The position numbers were made by a program, and so were the translations under genes. A DNA stretch of 64,000 nucleotides, taken from assembly GCA_049889095.1 (NCBI GenBank), contig JBLJFK010000001.1; one strand, 5' to 3'. This stretch comes from Ewingella sp049889095 (GTDB taxonomy: Bacteria > Pseudomonadota > Gammaproteobacteria > Enterobacterales > Enterobacteriaceae). The notes under the pieces are model-generated. The model was not told the origin of the DNA. It saw nothing but the letters and a program-made list of their open reading frames with translations, and did no database searches. Numbering within the stretch: the stretch's first letter is position 1; each line of letters opens with the position of its first letter. Shown here one piece after another: positions 8,413 through 17,151 of this stretch.

Positions 8413-9588
8413 TTATCGATTTAAGCTGAGCAGGGCGTCAGGAATTTCAGCCAGATACAGCGCCGGTAGTCCTTCATAATCAGTCGTGAACAGTACGTGA
8501 CGATCGTCCGGCGAGAATGAAGGGTGCGGATGCGTCACCTGACGGTCACCATCGAGTACGCGCCATGAGCTGTTATGCGCCGCCAGCGGTGCATATTGAC
8601 GGTTTTTGGCGTCGAAAATATACAGCCAGGGATCGTTTTCGATGGTATGGCTGGCCGTATCTTTCACATCGACCGGCGTCCCCGAGCCGTCACCCACCAG
8701 CAGCGAGCCGTTTTCATTGCTCATCAGATGTGAGCACGCAGGCATGGTCATCAGACTGATATCTTCGCCCGTTTGCGGGTCAAAGCGACGAATATGGCGA
8801 TCGTGTTGGCCTTTCAGATAGGATACATACATCAGTGCGGAACCATCCGGTACCCAGAACTCGTGCGTGCAGCTTTCGCCCGGCGCATGTTCTTTCACCT
8901 TGCGCACATTAGTGCCATCTTCATTAACCAGCCACATACGCGCATCGACCAGATCGTGCGGACCTTCGTGACAGAACGCGACGGAGCTGTCGTCGAACGG
9001 ACGATAAATCGGATGACCGAGCCATTCATTCTTCTCATGGATCACGGTAGATTGACCATTCAGTAAATCTACCCGCAGCAAGCGACAATGCGGATTGCTG
9101 TGGTAGAACTCCTGGAAAATTTTCCAGTCTGACAGCGGCGTCCAGTCTTCGCGGCTGATTTCGATCCCCACCAGACTCGTACATTCGCTGTTTGCCACCC
9201 AGGTCCCATATCCTACCCATTCTTCCGGTACCTGATACACAGTGGCTTCGCTGAAATCAGCCAGTTTTACCCTTTGCAAACGGCGTTCATTCTTGACGTA
9301 GTACAGGTATTGATCGTCCGGGGAAAGGAATCCGCCAAAAGTATTGTCGCCTGTGCCTTCGGTAAGTTGCACCGCTGTCTGGGTGCTAAGATCCAGCAGG
9401 TAATAGTTGCGATGTCCGTCAAATTCGCCAGCAAACAGTACCTTGCTGCCGTCGCAGGTAAAACATTTCTGATAGAAATAGTTACGGTGGCAGAGTACAT
9501 CGGGAGGCGTCAGACGTGTGACGCACGCACCGGTCCGGGGATCCTGAACGGTATGAAAACTGAATTGAATCTGAGAGCCTTTCGCCAT
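8413..9588 (-). CDS. ogl: Oligogalacturonate lyase, polysaccharide lyase family 22
   Basis: This cytoplasmic enzyme splits short (unsaturated) oligogalacturonides into 5-keto-4-deoxyuronate, the last depolymerisation step of pectin use. It has 391 residues, no signal peptide and a seven-bladed propeller with SPDDQYLYY and SPDDRHVLF type repeats. All active-site residues described for Yersinia Ogl are present at the same numbers: Arg217, His242 (catalytic base), and the metal ligands His287, Gln350, His353 and His355. It faces the pelX-kdgM genes and has its own promoter with a strong KdgR-type operator 54-78 bp before the start. Confidence 0.95.
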   Translation of the reverse strand: MAKGSQIQFSFHTVQDPRTGACVTRLTPPDVLCHRNYFYQKCFTCDGSKVLFAGEFDGHRNYYLLDLSTQTAVQLTEGTGDNTFGGFLSPDDQYLYYVKNERRLQRVKLADFSEATVYQVPEEWVGYGTWVANSECTSLVGIEISREDWTPLSDWKIFQEFYHSNPHCRLLRVDLLNGQSTVIHEKNEWLGHPIYRPFDDSSVAFCHEGPHDLVDARMWLVNEDGTNVRKVKEHAPGESCTHEFWVPDGSALMYVSYLKGQHDRHIRRFDPQTGEDISLMTMPACSHLMSNENGSLLVGDGSGTPVDVKDTASHTIENDPWLYIFDAKNRQYAPLAAHNSSWRVLDGDRQVTHPHPSFSPDDRHVLFTTDYEGLPALYLAEIPDALLSLNR

Positions 9589-9641
9589 GATTCACCTCAT
9601 AAGTGGCAACAAAATCAGCCGTTAGAATGGCTTCGCTTTAT

Positions 9642-9666
9642 TAATTGAAATGTTATTTCATTAAAT
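9642..9666. promoter_or_regulatory. KdgR operator of ogl
   Basis: TTGAAATGTTATTTCA with A/T-rich flanks is a dyad centred at 9653 in which ten of twelve tested outer pairs match. It fits the KdgR consensus (GAAA-N5-TTTC core, A/T-rich arms). KdgR releases DNA when pectin-breakdown intermediates such as 2-keto-3-deoxygluconate accumulate. Confidence 0.75.
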
Positions 9667-10159
9667 TAAAAACACATTACCACTTGGCGTGAGGGATTGG
9701 CGGCAGACCCTGCCGGAAATGTAAGGTTGATCACGTTTTTCACCTGCGCAAAAATATTCTATCAAGGGGGTAACGCAGATCAATGCAGGTCAGAGAGGGG
9801 CAGTTCTTATCAACGAAGTTCCGTAGCCGAAACCGGAATCAATACAATGAAACAGCAATCTGCCGAACATGCTGAGCCATTACCCCATAAACCTGAACGC
9901 AACATCACAAACAAAGTGCACCCATCGCCCTGAAACGGTGCATTACATTGCGTTGCGCATTATCTCTGCATGCCGCCGATCACATTCCTGAGCGAAAAAT
10001 TAGAAAATTTATGCCTGCATATTCAGTCGAATGGTTTTCATGCTTTGAAAGGGAATTATTTAAATTATTCATTTTTTATGCACTTTAAGTGAATGGCTGT
10101 CATTTTTAACTCATTGTTTTTTCATGGTCTGGTCAATTTTATGCATTTTTTTCCTTTGC
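9667..10159. other. Long divergent region ogl / astC without a supported gene
   Basis: Between the ogl operator and the astC promoter lie nearly 500 bp. A 78-codon open frame at 9697-9933 has no recognisable features and an unlikely composition. The region becomes A/T-rich from about 10000 to 10150, as expected for the bendable DNA between a sigma-54 promoter and its enhancer. Confidence 0.5.
9917..9942. promoter_or_regulatory. Possible NtrC enhancer half sites for astC
   Basis: TGCACC (9917-9922) and GGTGCA (9937-9942) are inverted NtrC-like half sites about 230 bp before the sigma-54 promoter. Their spacing (16 nt between GCAC and GTGC) is not the canonical 7, so they could be outer halves of two degenerate sites. 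Confidence 0.3.
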
Positions 10160-10175
10160 TGGCACGAACGGTGCA
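10160..10175 (+). promoter_or_regulatory. Sigma-54 promoter of astCADBE
   Basis: TGGCAC-GAACG-GTGCA carries the invariant GG and GC in the -24/-12 arrangement, with a predicted start near 10187, about 75 bp before astC. The E. coli ast operon is also driven by sigma-54 and NtrC in nitrogen limitation. Confidence 0.85.
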
Positions 10176-10262
10176 ATCTATTATCAAGCCAAGAGAGTTG
10201 AATTTTTAACTTTAAAATAACAATTTCGCAGCAGTCCGACCCCCTTTGACTCTGAGGTAGAT

Positions 10263-11474
10263 ATGCAACAACAACAAAACGTCAGCCGCCAAAACTTTGA
10301 TGACTGGATGGTGCCAGTGTACGCACCCGCCACTTTTATTCCGGTTCGCGGTGACGGTTCCTGGTTGTGGGACCAGGAGGGCAAAGATTATGTCGATTTC
10401 GCCGGCGGCATTGCGGTCAATGCGTTGGGCCACGCGCACCCGGAGATCAAGAAAACGTTGATGGAGCAGGCGGATAAAGTCTGGCATCTGGGTAACGGTT
10501 ATACCAACGAACCCGTGTTGCGTCTGGCGAAACAACTGATTGATGCCACCTTTGCTGACAAAGTGTTTTTCTGTAATTCGGGGGCGGAAGCCAACGAAGC
10601 GGCATTGAAACTGGCGCGTCTGTATGGGCGTAAACTGGGCGGCAACAAGAGCGAGATCATTGCTTTCAACAATGCTTTCCACGGACGCACACTGTTCACC
10701 GTGACCGCGGGCGGACAACCAAAATACTCCGAAGATTTCGCGCCATTGCCGCAGGACATTACCCATCTGCCATTTAACGATTTGGCCGCCGTTGCCAGCC
10801 AAATTTCTGACCGCACTTGCGCGGTGATCGTCGAGCCGATTCAGGGCGAGGGTGGCGTATTGCCTGCCGATGCCCACTTCCTGCAAGGTCTGCGTGAACT
10901 GTGCGACAAACATCATGCGTTGCTGATTTTCGATGAGGTCCAGACGGGTGTCGGTCGTACCGGTGAGCTTTACGCCTATCAGTGCTACGGCGTAGTGCCG
11001 GATATCCTGACCAGCGCCAAAGCGCTGGGTGGTGGTTTCCCGATCGGTGCGATGCTGACACTGGATCGCTACGCCGTGCTGTTCCAGCCGGGTACCCACG
11101 GTACAACATACGGCGGTAACCCGCTGGCGACGGCGGTGGCGGGCAAGGTATTTGCGCTTATCAATACGCCCGAAGTGCTGAACGGCGTGCAGAAACGTCA
11201 TCAGTGGTTTATTGATGGCCTGAAACGCATTAACGATCAGTTCCACGTATTTAGTGAAGTGCGCGGTGCCGGATTGCTGCTGGGTGCCGTAATGAGCGAA
11301 CGTTATGTCGGTCAGGCTAAACAGCTCAACACTCTGGCTGCTGAGGAGGGGGTGATTGCGTTGATCGCCGGTCCCGATGTACTGCGTTTTGCGCCGTCGC
11401 TGATCATTCCGGGTTCCGATATTGAAGAAGGCCTGAACAGACTCGAACGCGCGGTAAAACGCCTCTGTGTGTAA
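10263..11474 (+). CDS. astC: Succinylornithine transaminase
   Basis: Third reaction of the arginine succinyltransferase pathway: transfers the amino group of N2-succinylornithine to 2-oxoglutarate, giving succinylglutamate semialdehyde. Encodes 403 residues (E. coli 406) of class III PLP aminotransferase. NSGAEANEAALK binds the cofactor phosphate, Asp224 (FDEVQTG) contacts the pyridine nitrogen, and Lys253 (TSAKALGGGFP) is the PLP lysine. It is very like ArgD, but its position as first gene of astCADBE behind a sigma-54 promoter settles the assignment. The enzyme may also act on acetylornithine. Confidence 0.95.
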   Translation: MQQQQNVSRQNFDDWMVPVYAPATFIPVRGDGSWLWDQEGKDYVDFAGGIAVNALGHAHPEIKKTLMEQADKVWHLGNGYTNEPVLRLAKQLIDATFADKVFFCNSGAEANEAALKLARLYGRKLGGNKSEIIAFNNAFHGRTLFTVTAGGQPKYSEDFAPLPQDITHLPFNDLAAVASQISDRTCAVIVEPIQGEGGVLPADAHFLQGLRELCDKHHALLIFDEVQTGVGRTGELYAYQCYGVVPDILTSAKALGGGFPIGAMLTLDRYAVLFQPGTHGTTYGGNPLATAVAGKVFALINTPEVLNGVQKRHQWFIDGLKRINDQFHVFSEVRGAGLLLGAVMSERYVGQAKQLNTLAAEEGVIALIAGPDVLRFAPSLIIPGSDIEEGLNRLERAVKRLCV

Positions 11475-11503
11475 GATCCAACTCAGTTAACGAGGTAAAC
11501 ACC

Positions 11504-12583
11504 ATGATGTTGATACGTCCTGTGCGGCCCGGCGATCTCGCCGACATCCTGCAGTTGTCAGGCAAAACCGGCATCGGCTTAACCTCTTTGCCAAAAGATG
11601 AGGCACATCTGCGCACGCGCATTGAGCGCTCAGTGGCCACCTGGGAGGGGCGGCTGGGCAGAGCTGAACAGGGCTATCTGTTTGTGCTGGAAGATACCGA
11701 TCTGAAGCAGGTGGTCGGTGTCAGCGCCATCGAAGTGGCGGTGGGGCTGAGTGAACCCTGGTACAACTTCCGTCTTGGCACGCTGGTGCACGCTTCTAAA
11801 AGTTTGAACATCTATAAACCCGTACCGACGCTGTTTCTCAGCAACGATCACACGGGATATACCGAACTTTGTACGCTGTTTCTCGACCCCGATCAACGCC
11901 ATGGCAAGAACGGCCAGTTATTGTCGAAAGTCCGTTTCCTCTTTATGGCGGCGTTCCGCGAACACTTCTCCAGCAAAGTGATTGCGGAAATGCGCGGTAT
12001 GTCGGATGACAGCGGCCATTCGCCATTCTGGGACAGCGTAGGGCGGCACTTTTTTGGTATGGAATTCGCCGAAGCTGACCGCCTGACGGGCATGGGGCAA
12101 AAATCCTTTATCGCTGAGCTGATGCCGAAACACCCTCTTTATACCGATTTGCTCAGCCCCGAAGCACGTGAAGTGATTGGTCAGGTGCATCCGCAAACCG
12201 CACCGGCCCGCACCGTACTGGAAGGTGAAGGACTGCGCTACGCTGGCTACGTGGATATTTTCGACGGCGGTCCGACGTTGGAAGGTGAAATTGATGACTT
12301 GCGGGCGGTGAAAAACAGCCGTCTGCTGACCGTAAAAATCAGTGAGCAAACGTTTGAGGAAGATGCACCGCTCTACCTGGTTGCCAATGAAGACTATCAG
12401 GTGTTTCGTGCGGCACTGGTTCCGGGTGGGCAGTTACTGAATGACCTGAAGATTAATGCTGCAACTGCTCTGGAACTGGGTGTTACTGCCGGAGATAAAC
12501 TCCGCGCTGTGGCGCTGTTTCCCTCTCCGGCACCCTTAATTGACCAACACACCGATTCAAGCATGGAGGAGAGCCCCGCATGA
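11504..12583 (+). CDS. astA: Arginine N-succinyltransferase
   Basis: First step of the pathway: succinyl-CoA + L-arginine to N2-succinylarginine. Encodes 359 residues (E. coli 344), with conserved blocks MMLIRPVRPGDLADI, AIEVAVGLSEPWYNFRLG, TLFLSNDHTGYTELCTLFL and the C-terminal IGQVHPQTAPAR and DIFDGGPTLE. The C-terminus is somewhat longer than in E. coli. It starts 29 bp after astC, and its stop codon overlaps the start of astD (ATGA), so the two are translationally coupled. Confidence 0.95.
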   Translation: MMLIRPVRPGDLADILQLSGKTGIGLTSLPKDEAHLRTRIERSVATWEGRLGRAEQGYLFVLEDTDLKQVVGVSAIEVAVGLSEPWYNFRLGTLVHASKSLNIYKPVPTLFLSNDHTGYTELCTLFLDPDQRHGKNGQLLSKVRFLFMAAFREHFSSKVIAEMRGMSDDSGHSPFWDSVGRHFFGMEFAEADRLTGMGQKSFIAELMPKHPLYTDLLSPEAREVIGQVHPQTAPARTVLEGEGLRYAGYVDIFDGGPTLEGEIDDLRAVKNSRLLTVKISEQTFEEDAPLYLVANEDYQVFRAALVPGGQLLNDLKINAATALELGVTAGDKLRAVALFPSPAPLIDQHTDSSMEESPA

Positions 12584-14058
12584 TGCATCCCGCACTGTTT
12601 ATAGAAGGCCAGTGGCGTAGCGGAAAAGGTACGTTACTGGAGAAAACGAATCCGGCTGATAACGCCGCGCTGTGGTCTGCGCTGTGTGCCAGCGCGGAAG
12701 ATGTCGAGTCTGCCTGTGCCGCTGCACGTAATGCGTTCCCTGCCTGGGCGCGTAAAACACTGGCCGAGCGCGCCGTGGTGATCGGCCGCTTTGCCGAATT
12801 ACTCACCGAACATAAAAATCGCCTGGCGGAAGTGATCAGCCTCGAAACCACCAAACCACACTGGGAAACGTTAACAGAAATTCAGGCGATGATCGGCAAA
12901 GTGGCGATCTCGCTCGAAGCCAATCAGGCGCGAACCGGCGAAAAACATACACCAATGCCCGACGGTGAAGCCGTCTTGCGTCATCGTCCGCACGGTGTAC
13001 TGGCGGTGTTCGGCCCTTATAATTTCCCCGGACACCTGCCCAATGGCCACATTGTTCCGGCGTTGCTGGCGGGTAATACCCTGGTATTTAAACCCAGCGA
13101 ACTGACGCCCAAAACGGCGGAAGAGACCGTAAAACTATGGCAACAGGCGGGACTGCCTGACGGTGTACTCAACCTGGTACAGGGCGGACGCTCCACCGGT
13201 GAAGCGCTGGCGGCGTCTTCGCAGATCGACGGTTTGCTGTTTACCGGCAGCGCAGGGACCGGCTATCAATTACACCGACAGTTGGCCGGGCAGCCGGAGA
13301 AAATTCTGGCCCTGGAAATGGGTGGCAATAATGCGCTGATCGTTGAACCTGTGGAGGATATCGATGCGGCAGTGAACCTGACGATTCAGTCGGCATTTAT
13401 TTCCGCCGGACAGCGCTGCACCTGCGCGCGGCGCCTGCTGGTTAAGCAGGGTGCAGCGGGGGATGCATTTATCCAACGGCTGGTGGAAGTGACGGTGTCA
13501 CTGATTGTTGGTCACTGGGACGATCAACCTCAGCCGTTTATGGGCGGAGTGATTTCCGATGCCGCCGCCCGCGGTATGCTTAAAGCACAGGACGACTTAA
13601 TTGCGCTTGGCGGCAAACAGTTACTGACGCTGATACGCCCGGACCCACACAGTACCTTACTTAAACCGGGTATTATCGATCTGACCGGTGTATCAGGCGT
13701 GCCGGACGAAGAGTACTTCGGGCCGCTGCTCAGCGTTATTCGCTACACTGACTTCGACCAGGCCATTGAACTGGCCAATCAGACCCGCTTCGGCCTGGCA
13801 ATCGGGCTGATTTCTCATCAGCGTCGGCAGTTTGACCAGTTGTTGATCGAAGCCCGCGCTGGGATCGTCAACTGGAATAAATCGCTGACCGGTGCTTCGA
13901 GTAATGCACCCTTTGGTGGTATCGGGGCATCCGGAAACCACCGCCCGAGCGCTTATTATGCCGCAGATTACTGTGCCTGGCCGATGGCATCACTGGAAAG
14001 TGACAAGTTGGAACTTCCCGTGACGTTGTCACCTGGAATGGATTTCAGCCGCGTCTGA
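12580..14058 (+). CDS. astD: N-succinylglutamate 5-semialdehyde dehydrogenase
   Basis: Oxidises succinylglutamate semialdehyde to succinylglutamate with NAD+. Encodes 492 residues of the aldehyde dehydrogenase fold. The oxyanion Asn148 (GPYNFPG), general base Glu246 (LALEMGGNN) and nucleophile Cys280 (SAGQRCTCARR) are all present. The reading frame opens with ATGATG inside the astA stop codon. The C-terminal APFGGIGASGNHRPSA is typical of AstD. Confidence 0.95.
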   Translation: MMHPALFIEGQWRSGKGTLLEKTNPADNAALWSALCASAEDVESACAAARNAFPAWARKTLAERAVVIGRFAELLTEHKNRLAEVISLETTKPHWETLTEIQAMIGKVAISLEANQARTGEKHTPMPDGEAVLRHRPHGVLAVFGPYNFPGHLPNGHIVPALLAGNTLVFKPSELTPKTAEETVKLWQQAGLPDGVLNLVQGGRSTGEALAASSQIDGLLFTGSAGTGYQLHRQLAGQPEKILALEMGGNNALIVEPVEDIDAAVNLTIQSAFISAGQRCTCARRLLVKQGAAGDAFIQRLVEVTVSLIVGHWDDQPQPFMGGVISDAAARGMLKAQDDLIALGGKQLLTLIRPDPHSTLLKPGIIDLTGVSGVPDEEYFGPLLSVIRYTDFDQAIELANQTRFGLAIGLISHQRRQFDQLLIEARAGIVNWNKSLTGASSNAPFGGIGASGNHRPSAYYAADYCAWPMASLESDKLELPVTLSPGMDFSRV

Positions 14059-14089
14059 ATGCCATTACATCATGCACAAGGAGAGACGA

Positions 14090-15433
14090 ATGTCAGGATG
14101 TGAAGCAAATTTCGACGGGCTGGTCGGGCCGACGCACCACTACGCCGGTTTGTCGTTCGGTAACGAGGCCTCGACACGCAATCAGCATGCGGTTGCGAAC
14201 CCAAAACTGGCGGCTAAACAGGGTTTGCTGAAGATGAAGTCTCTGGCCGATCTCGGCTTTGCTCAAGGTGTTCTGCCACCGCATGAGAGACCTCACTTAG
14301 CTACGCTGCGCCAGATGGGATTTGGCGGCAGCGATCGTGAGGTGCTGGCACAGGCGCAGGCTTACTCGCCACGCCTGCTTTCATCGCTCAGTTCCGCATC
14401 ATCCATGTGGGTAGCGAACGCCGCGACGGTTTCCCCTTCTGCGGACAGCGCTGACGGACGCGCACATTTCACCGTCGCCAATCTCAATAACAAGCTTCAC
14501 CGGGCGATCGAAGCCGATACTACCTCAGCCATTTTGCGCGCCACCTTTAAGCACGAGGGGCACTTTGCCCATCATGATGCGCTGCCGCAGGTAGCTGCAT
14601 TGGGCGACGAAGGTGCTGCCAACCATAACCGGCTGTGTGGCGATCACGACCAGCCTGGCGTGCAGGTATTTGTGTATGGCCGCGACGGGCTGGTGGCCGG
14701 TGAAAACGAGCCGGTGCGCTATCCCGCGCGTCAGACCCGCTTAGCCAGTGAAGCCGTGGCGAGGTTGCATCAGCTCAGCCCGATACGTACGGTTTTCGTG
14801 CAGCAAAACCCCGAAGCGATTGACCGCGGCGTGTTTCATAACGACGTGATTTGTGTCAGCAACCGCCACGTCCTCTTTCACCATCAGCAGGCATTCCTCA
14901 ATTCTGACCATGCGCTGGGTGAGATCCGCGACAAAATGGCTGCGCTGGAGCTGGATTTTCAGCCCATCGCGGTGCCGCAGAGCAAGGTGTCGCTTGACGA
15001 TGCGGTGGCGACCTACCTGTTTAACAGCCAGTTGCTGAGTAAGAACGACGGCAAGATGATGATCGTGGTACCGGAAGAGTCCCGTCAGCACATTGGCGTG
15101 TGGAGTTATCTCTGCGAATTGCAGGAAAGTGGTGGGCCGATCGATCAAATAGAAGTGTTCGACTTGCGCGAAAGTATGCGTAACGGCGGCGGGCCTGCCT
15201 GTCTACGTCTGCGGGTGGCATTGAACCGCGCTGAACTCTCCGCAGTCAATGACGGCTCGCTGATCAACGACGTGTCGTTTACCCGTCTCAATCAATGGGT
15301 AGACCGGCATTACCGTGACCGCATGCAGGCCAAAGATTTGGCCGATCCGCAACTGCTGACCGAAGTGCGCTACGCGTTGGATGAATTGACGCTGATCCTG
15401 GGTTTGGGCGCTATTTACCCGTTCCAGCGCTGA
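14090..15433 (+). CDS. astB: N-succinylarginine dihydrolase
   Basis: Hydrolyses succinylarginine to succinylornithine, CO2 and two NH3, the step that frees nitrogen. From the ATG at 14090 the protein has 447 residues, equal to E. coli AstB. A ribosome site AAGGAGAG (14078-14085) precedes this ATG, so the upstream in-frame ATG at 14072 is unlikely. Guanidine-modifying fold with NFDGLVGPTHHYAGLSFG at the N-terminus, the His-containing GVFHNDVI, and the catalytic Cys in NGGGPACLRLRV. Fourth gene of the operon. Confidence 0.95.
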   Translation: MSGCEANFDGLVGPTHHYAGLSFGNEASTRNQHAVANPKLAAKQGLLKMKSLADLGFAQGVLPPHERPHLATLRQMGFGGSDREVLAQAQAYSPRLLSSLSSASSMWVANAATVSPSADSADGRAHFTVANLNNKLHRAIEADTTSAILRATFKHEGHFAHHDALPQVAALGDEGAANHNRLCGDHDQPGVQVFVYGRDGLVAGENEPVRYPARQTRLASEAVARLHQLSPIRTVFVQQNPEAIDRGVFHNDVICVSNRHVLFHHQQAFLNSDHALGEIRDKMAALELDFQPIAVPQSKVSLDDAVATYLFNSQLLSKNDGKMMIVVPEESRQHIGVWSYLCELQESGGPIDQIEVFDLRESMRNGGGPACLRLRVALNRAELSAVNDGSLINDVSFTRLNQWVDRHYRDRMQAKDLADPQLLTEVRYALDELTLILGLGAIYPFQR

Positions 15434-15450
15434 GTTAACACGGAGTATCT

Positions 15451-16431
15451 ATGTTTGATTTTCTAAGCCAGACGCTGAGTGGTGAACCGCCTGCGGTCAC
15501 CACCGGTCAGACGACACAGTTTGACTGGATATGGCGGGGCGAGGGCATTCTTGAGCTTTCGCCGCACCATGCCTGCGACAGTGCGGTCGTGATTTCAGCC
15601 GGTATTCACGGGAATGAAACTGCACCAATCGAACTGCTTAATCAGTTGGTGTCTGAACTCCTGAGCGGCGTGCGACTGCTGAAGGTGCGGCTGCTGGTGT
15701 TGTTGGGCAATCCTCCGTCGATGCGGATGAATAAGCGCTTTGTGGATGCCGACATGAACCGCATGTTCGGTGGTCGTCATGCGCGCTATTGCCCGAACGG
15801 TGAAACCGGCCGTGCGCACCAACTTGAGCAGATAATGGCGCTGTTTTACCGCACATCTTCCGCCGCCGGTGCCACCCGGCGTTTTCATTATGATCTGCAT
15901 ACTGCGATCCGCGGTTCGCTGCATGTGCGTTTTGGTTTACTGCCATTGCAGATCCGTCCGCACGACGCGGAGATGCTCAGTTGGCTGGACGCCGCCGGAC
16001 TGGATGCACTGGTCTTTCACCGATCTCCCGGTGGCACCTTTACGCATTTCAGCAGCGAAGTGTTTCTCGCCGACAGTTGCACGCTGGAGCTCGGCAAAGC
16101 CCGGCCGTTTGGCAGCAATGACCACCAGCAGTTCGCGGGTATCCGCCATGCGCTGGAAGCACTGGTTAGCGATGTCCCTTTGCCAGAGAGGCAGTCTGCT
16201 GTCCCTATGAAAAGTTACCGCGTCACGCAGGATGTTATCCGTTCGCAGGAAGCATTCCAGCTGCATATTCCCGCCGATGCACTCAACTTTACCCCATACC
16301 CGAAGGGGTTTGTGATTGCGCAAGAGGCCGGTAAGGTTTACCGGGTTGAAGCCGCAGAGGAATATGTCCTTTTCCCGAATGCTTCAGTAGCGGTGGGACT
16401 CAGGGCTGGACTGATGTTGGAGCGCTTTTGA
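15451..16431 (+). CDS. astE: Succinylglutamate desuccinylase
   Basis: Last step: succinylglutamate to succinate and glutamate. Encodes 326 residues of the zinc-dependent AstE/AspA carboxypeptidase-like family. Zinc ligands His53 and Glu56 (GIHGNETAP) and His150 (YDLHTAI) are present. It follows astB by 17 bp and completes the order astCADBE. Downstream lies a hairpin-rich repeat, not a simple terminator. Confidence 0.95.
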   Translation: MFDFLSQTLSGEPPAVTTGQTTQFDWIWRGEGILELSPHHACDSAVVISAGIHGNETAPIELLNQLVSELLSGVRLLKVRLLVLLGNPPSMRMNKRFVDADMNRMFGGRHARYCPNGETGRAHQLEQIMALFYRTSSAAGATRRFHYDLHTAIRGSLHVRFGLLPLQIRPHDAEMLSWLDAAGLDALVFHRSPGGTFTHFSSEVFLADSCTLELGKARPFGSNDHQQFAGIRHALEALVSDVPLPERQSAVPMKSYRVTQDVIRSQEAFQLHIPADALNFTPYPKGFVIAQEAGKVYRVEAAEEYVLFPNASVAVGLRAGLMLERF

Positions 16432-16458
16432 TAAAGCGTTGGAAATTTTTTCAACTCA

Positions 16459-17130
16459 GATTCAACTTCAACTTCAAGGTCGTGGGCGCCGGCCCACACC
16501 GGGTCAAGGGTGGTAAACGCCACCCTTGACAATCCTGCGTTTTTTTCATGGAATTACAGCTGCTGCGCAGGTCACAATGGCCGTGTTTCAGTCACCGTTG
16601 TTATAGCCGCCAAATGCCGCCGCTTAGGCGGTCCCTTCACTTCGGGTTCGGACCAGCTCGCAATAAACCCACTCGCCGTTTCTCACCGCTCATTCAGCGC
16701 CATTTTTGAATGCGGCCTTGGCTCTTAAAACAGCACTCGGTTTGCTCCTTCACCTCTCACGAGGGGAAGGTGGGGATGGGGTGTGGGTTTTGAATTTAGA
16801 AAAGCTTCGGCCGCATTCAAAATGTCACCGGCAAGTCGGTGGCGAGACAACATCCTTACCGTTGGCTTAAGCCGAGCGTAGCGAGACAACGTCGCACTGC
16901 GACGGCCCGAAGGGCGAGGCCAAAGGTCGAGTAAACCCGCAGCCGAGCATCGCGGAGCGATGACATTTTGCGGCTATCACTGAGATATCTGAAACACGGC
17001 CATTGTGACCTGCGCAGCTGCTATTTTTAAAAGAGCCCGGGATTCTCAAGGGTGGTGGCGATAAGCCACCCTTGAGGCCAGTTTGGGTGGCAACCCAAGG
17101 TCTTGACCCTGAAGTTGAAGAGTTAATAGC
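16459..17130. repeat. Composite intergenic element: two inverted, hairpin-rich repeat copies
   Basis: Both ends carry related sequence in inverted orientation. A 30-bp stretch at 16562-16591 recurs exactly as its reverse complement at 16989-17018. Each outer end has two hairpins: GTGGGC/GCCCAC (16482-16497) and an 11-bp stem (16503-16530) on the left; TTGGGT/ACCCAA (17083-17098) and an 11-bp stem (17045-17076) on the right. The first pair differs in sequence yet keeps its pairing. Inner parts also mirror each other (GAATGCGGCC near 16708, GGCCGCATTC near 16810). Further small hairpins occur at 16617-16631, 16891-16903, 16905-16915 and 16948-16962. The central 90 bp hold a CCTTCACC...GGTGGGGATGGGG motif. 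No open frame here looks real. The left 11-bp stem with seven T (16540-16546) may also end the ast transcript. Confidence 0.75.
16503..16546 (+). terminator. Possible ast operon terminator within the repeat
   Basis: An 11-bp stem GTCAAGGGTGG / CCACCCTTGAC with loop TAAACG is followed, after 9 nt, by seven T (16540-16546). The gap between stem and T run makes it an imperfect intrinsic terminator. Confidence 0.4.
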
Positions 17131-17151
17131 GACAATGTAGCCCGCCAGCGA

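Noticed and set aside
9697..9933. 78-codon frame in the ogl-astC gap
   Set aside because: No homology that I recognise, no ribosome site and unusual composition in a regulatory region.
10212..11246. 344-codon open frame antisense to astC
   Set aside because: Lies wholly opposite a well-conserved enzyme gene and has no recognisable domain; the length is a codon-bias shadow.
16510..16728. 72-codon frame inside the inverted repeat element
   Set aside because: Made of repeat and hairpin sequence; no coding signature.
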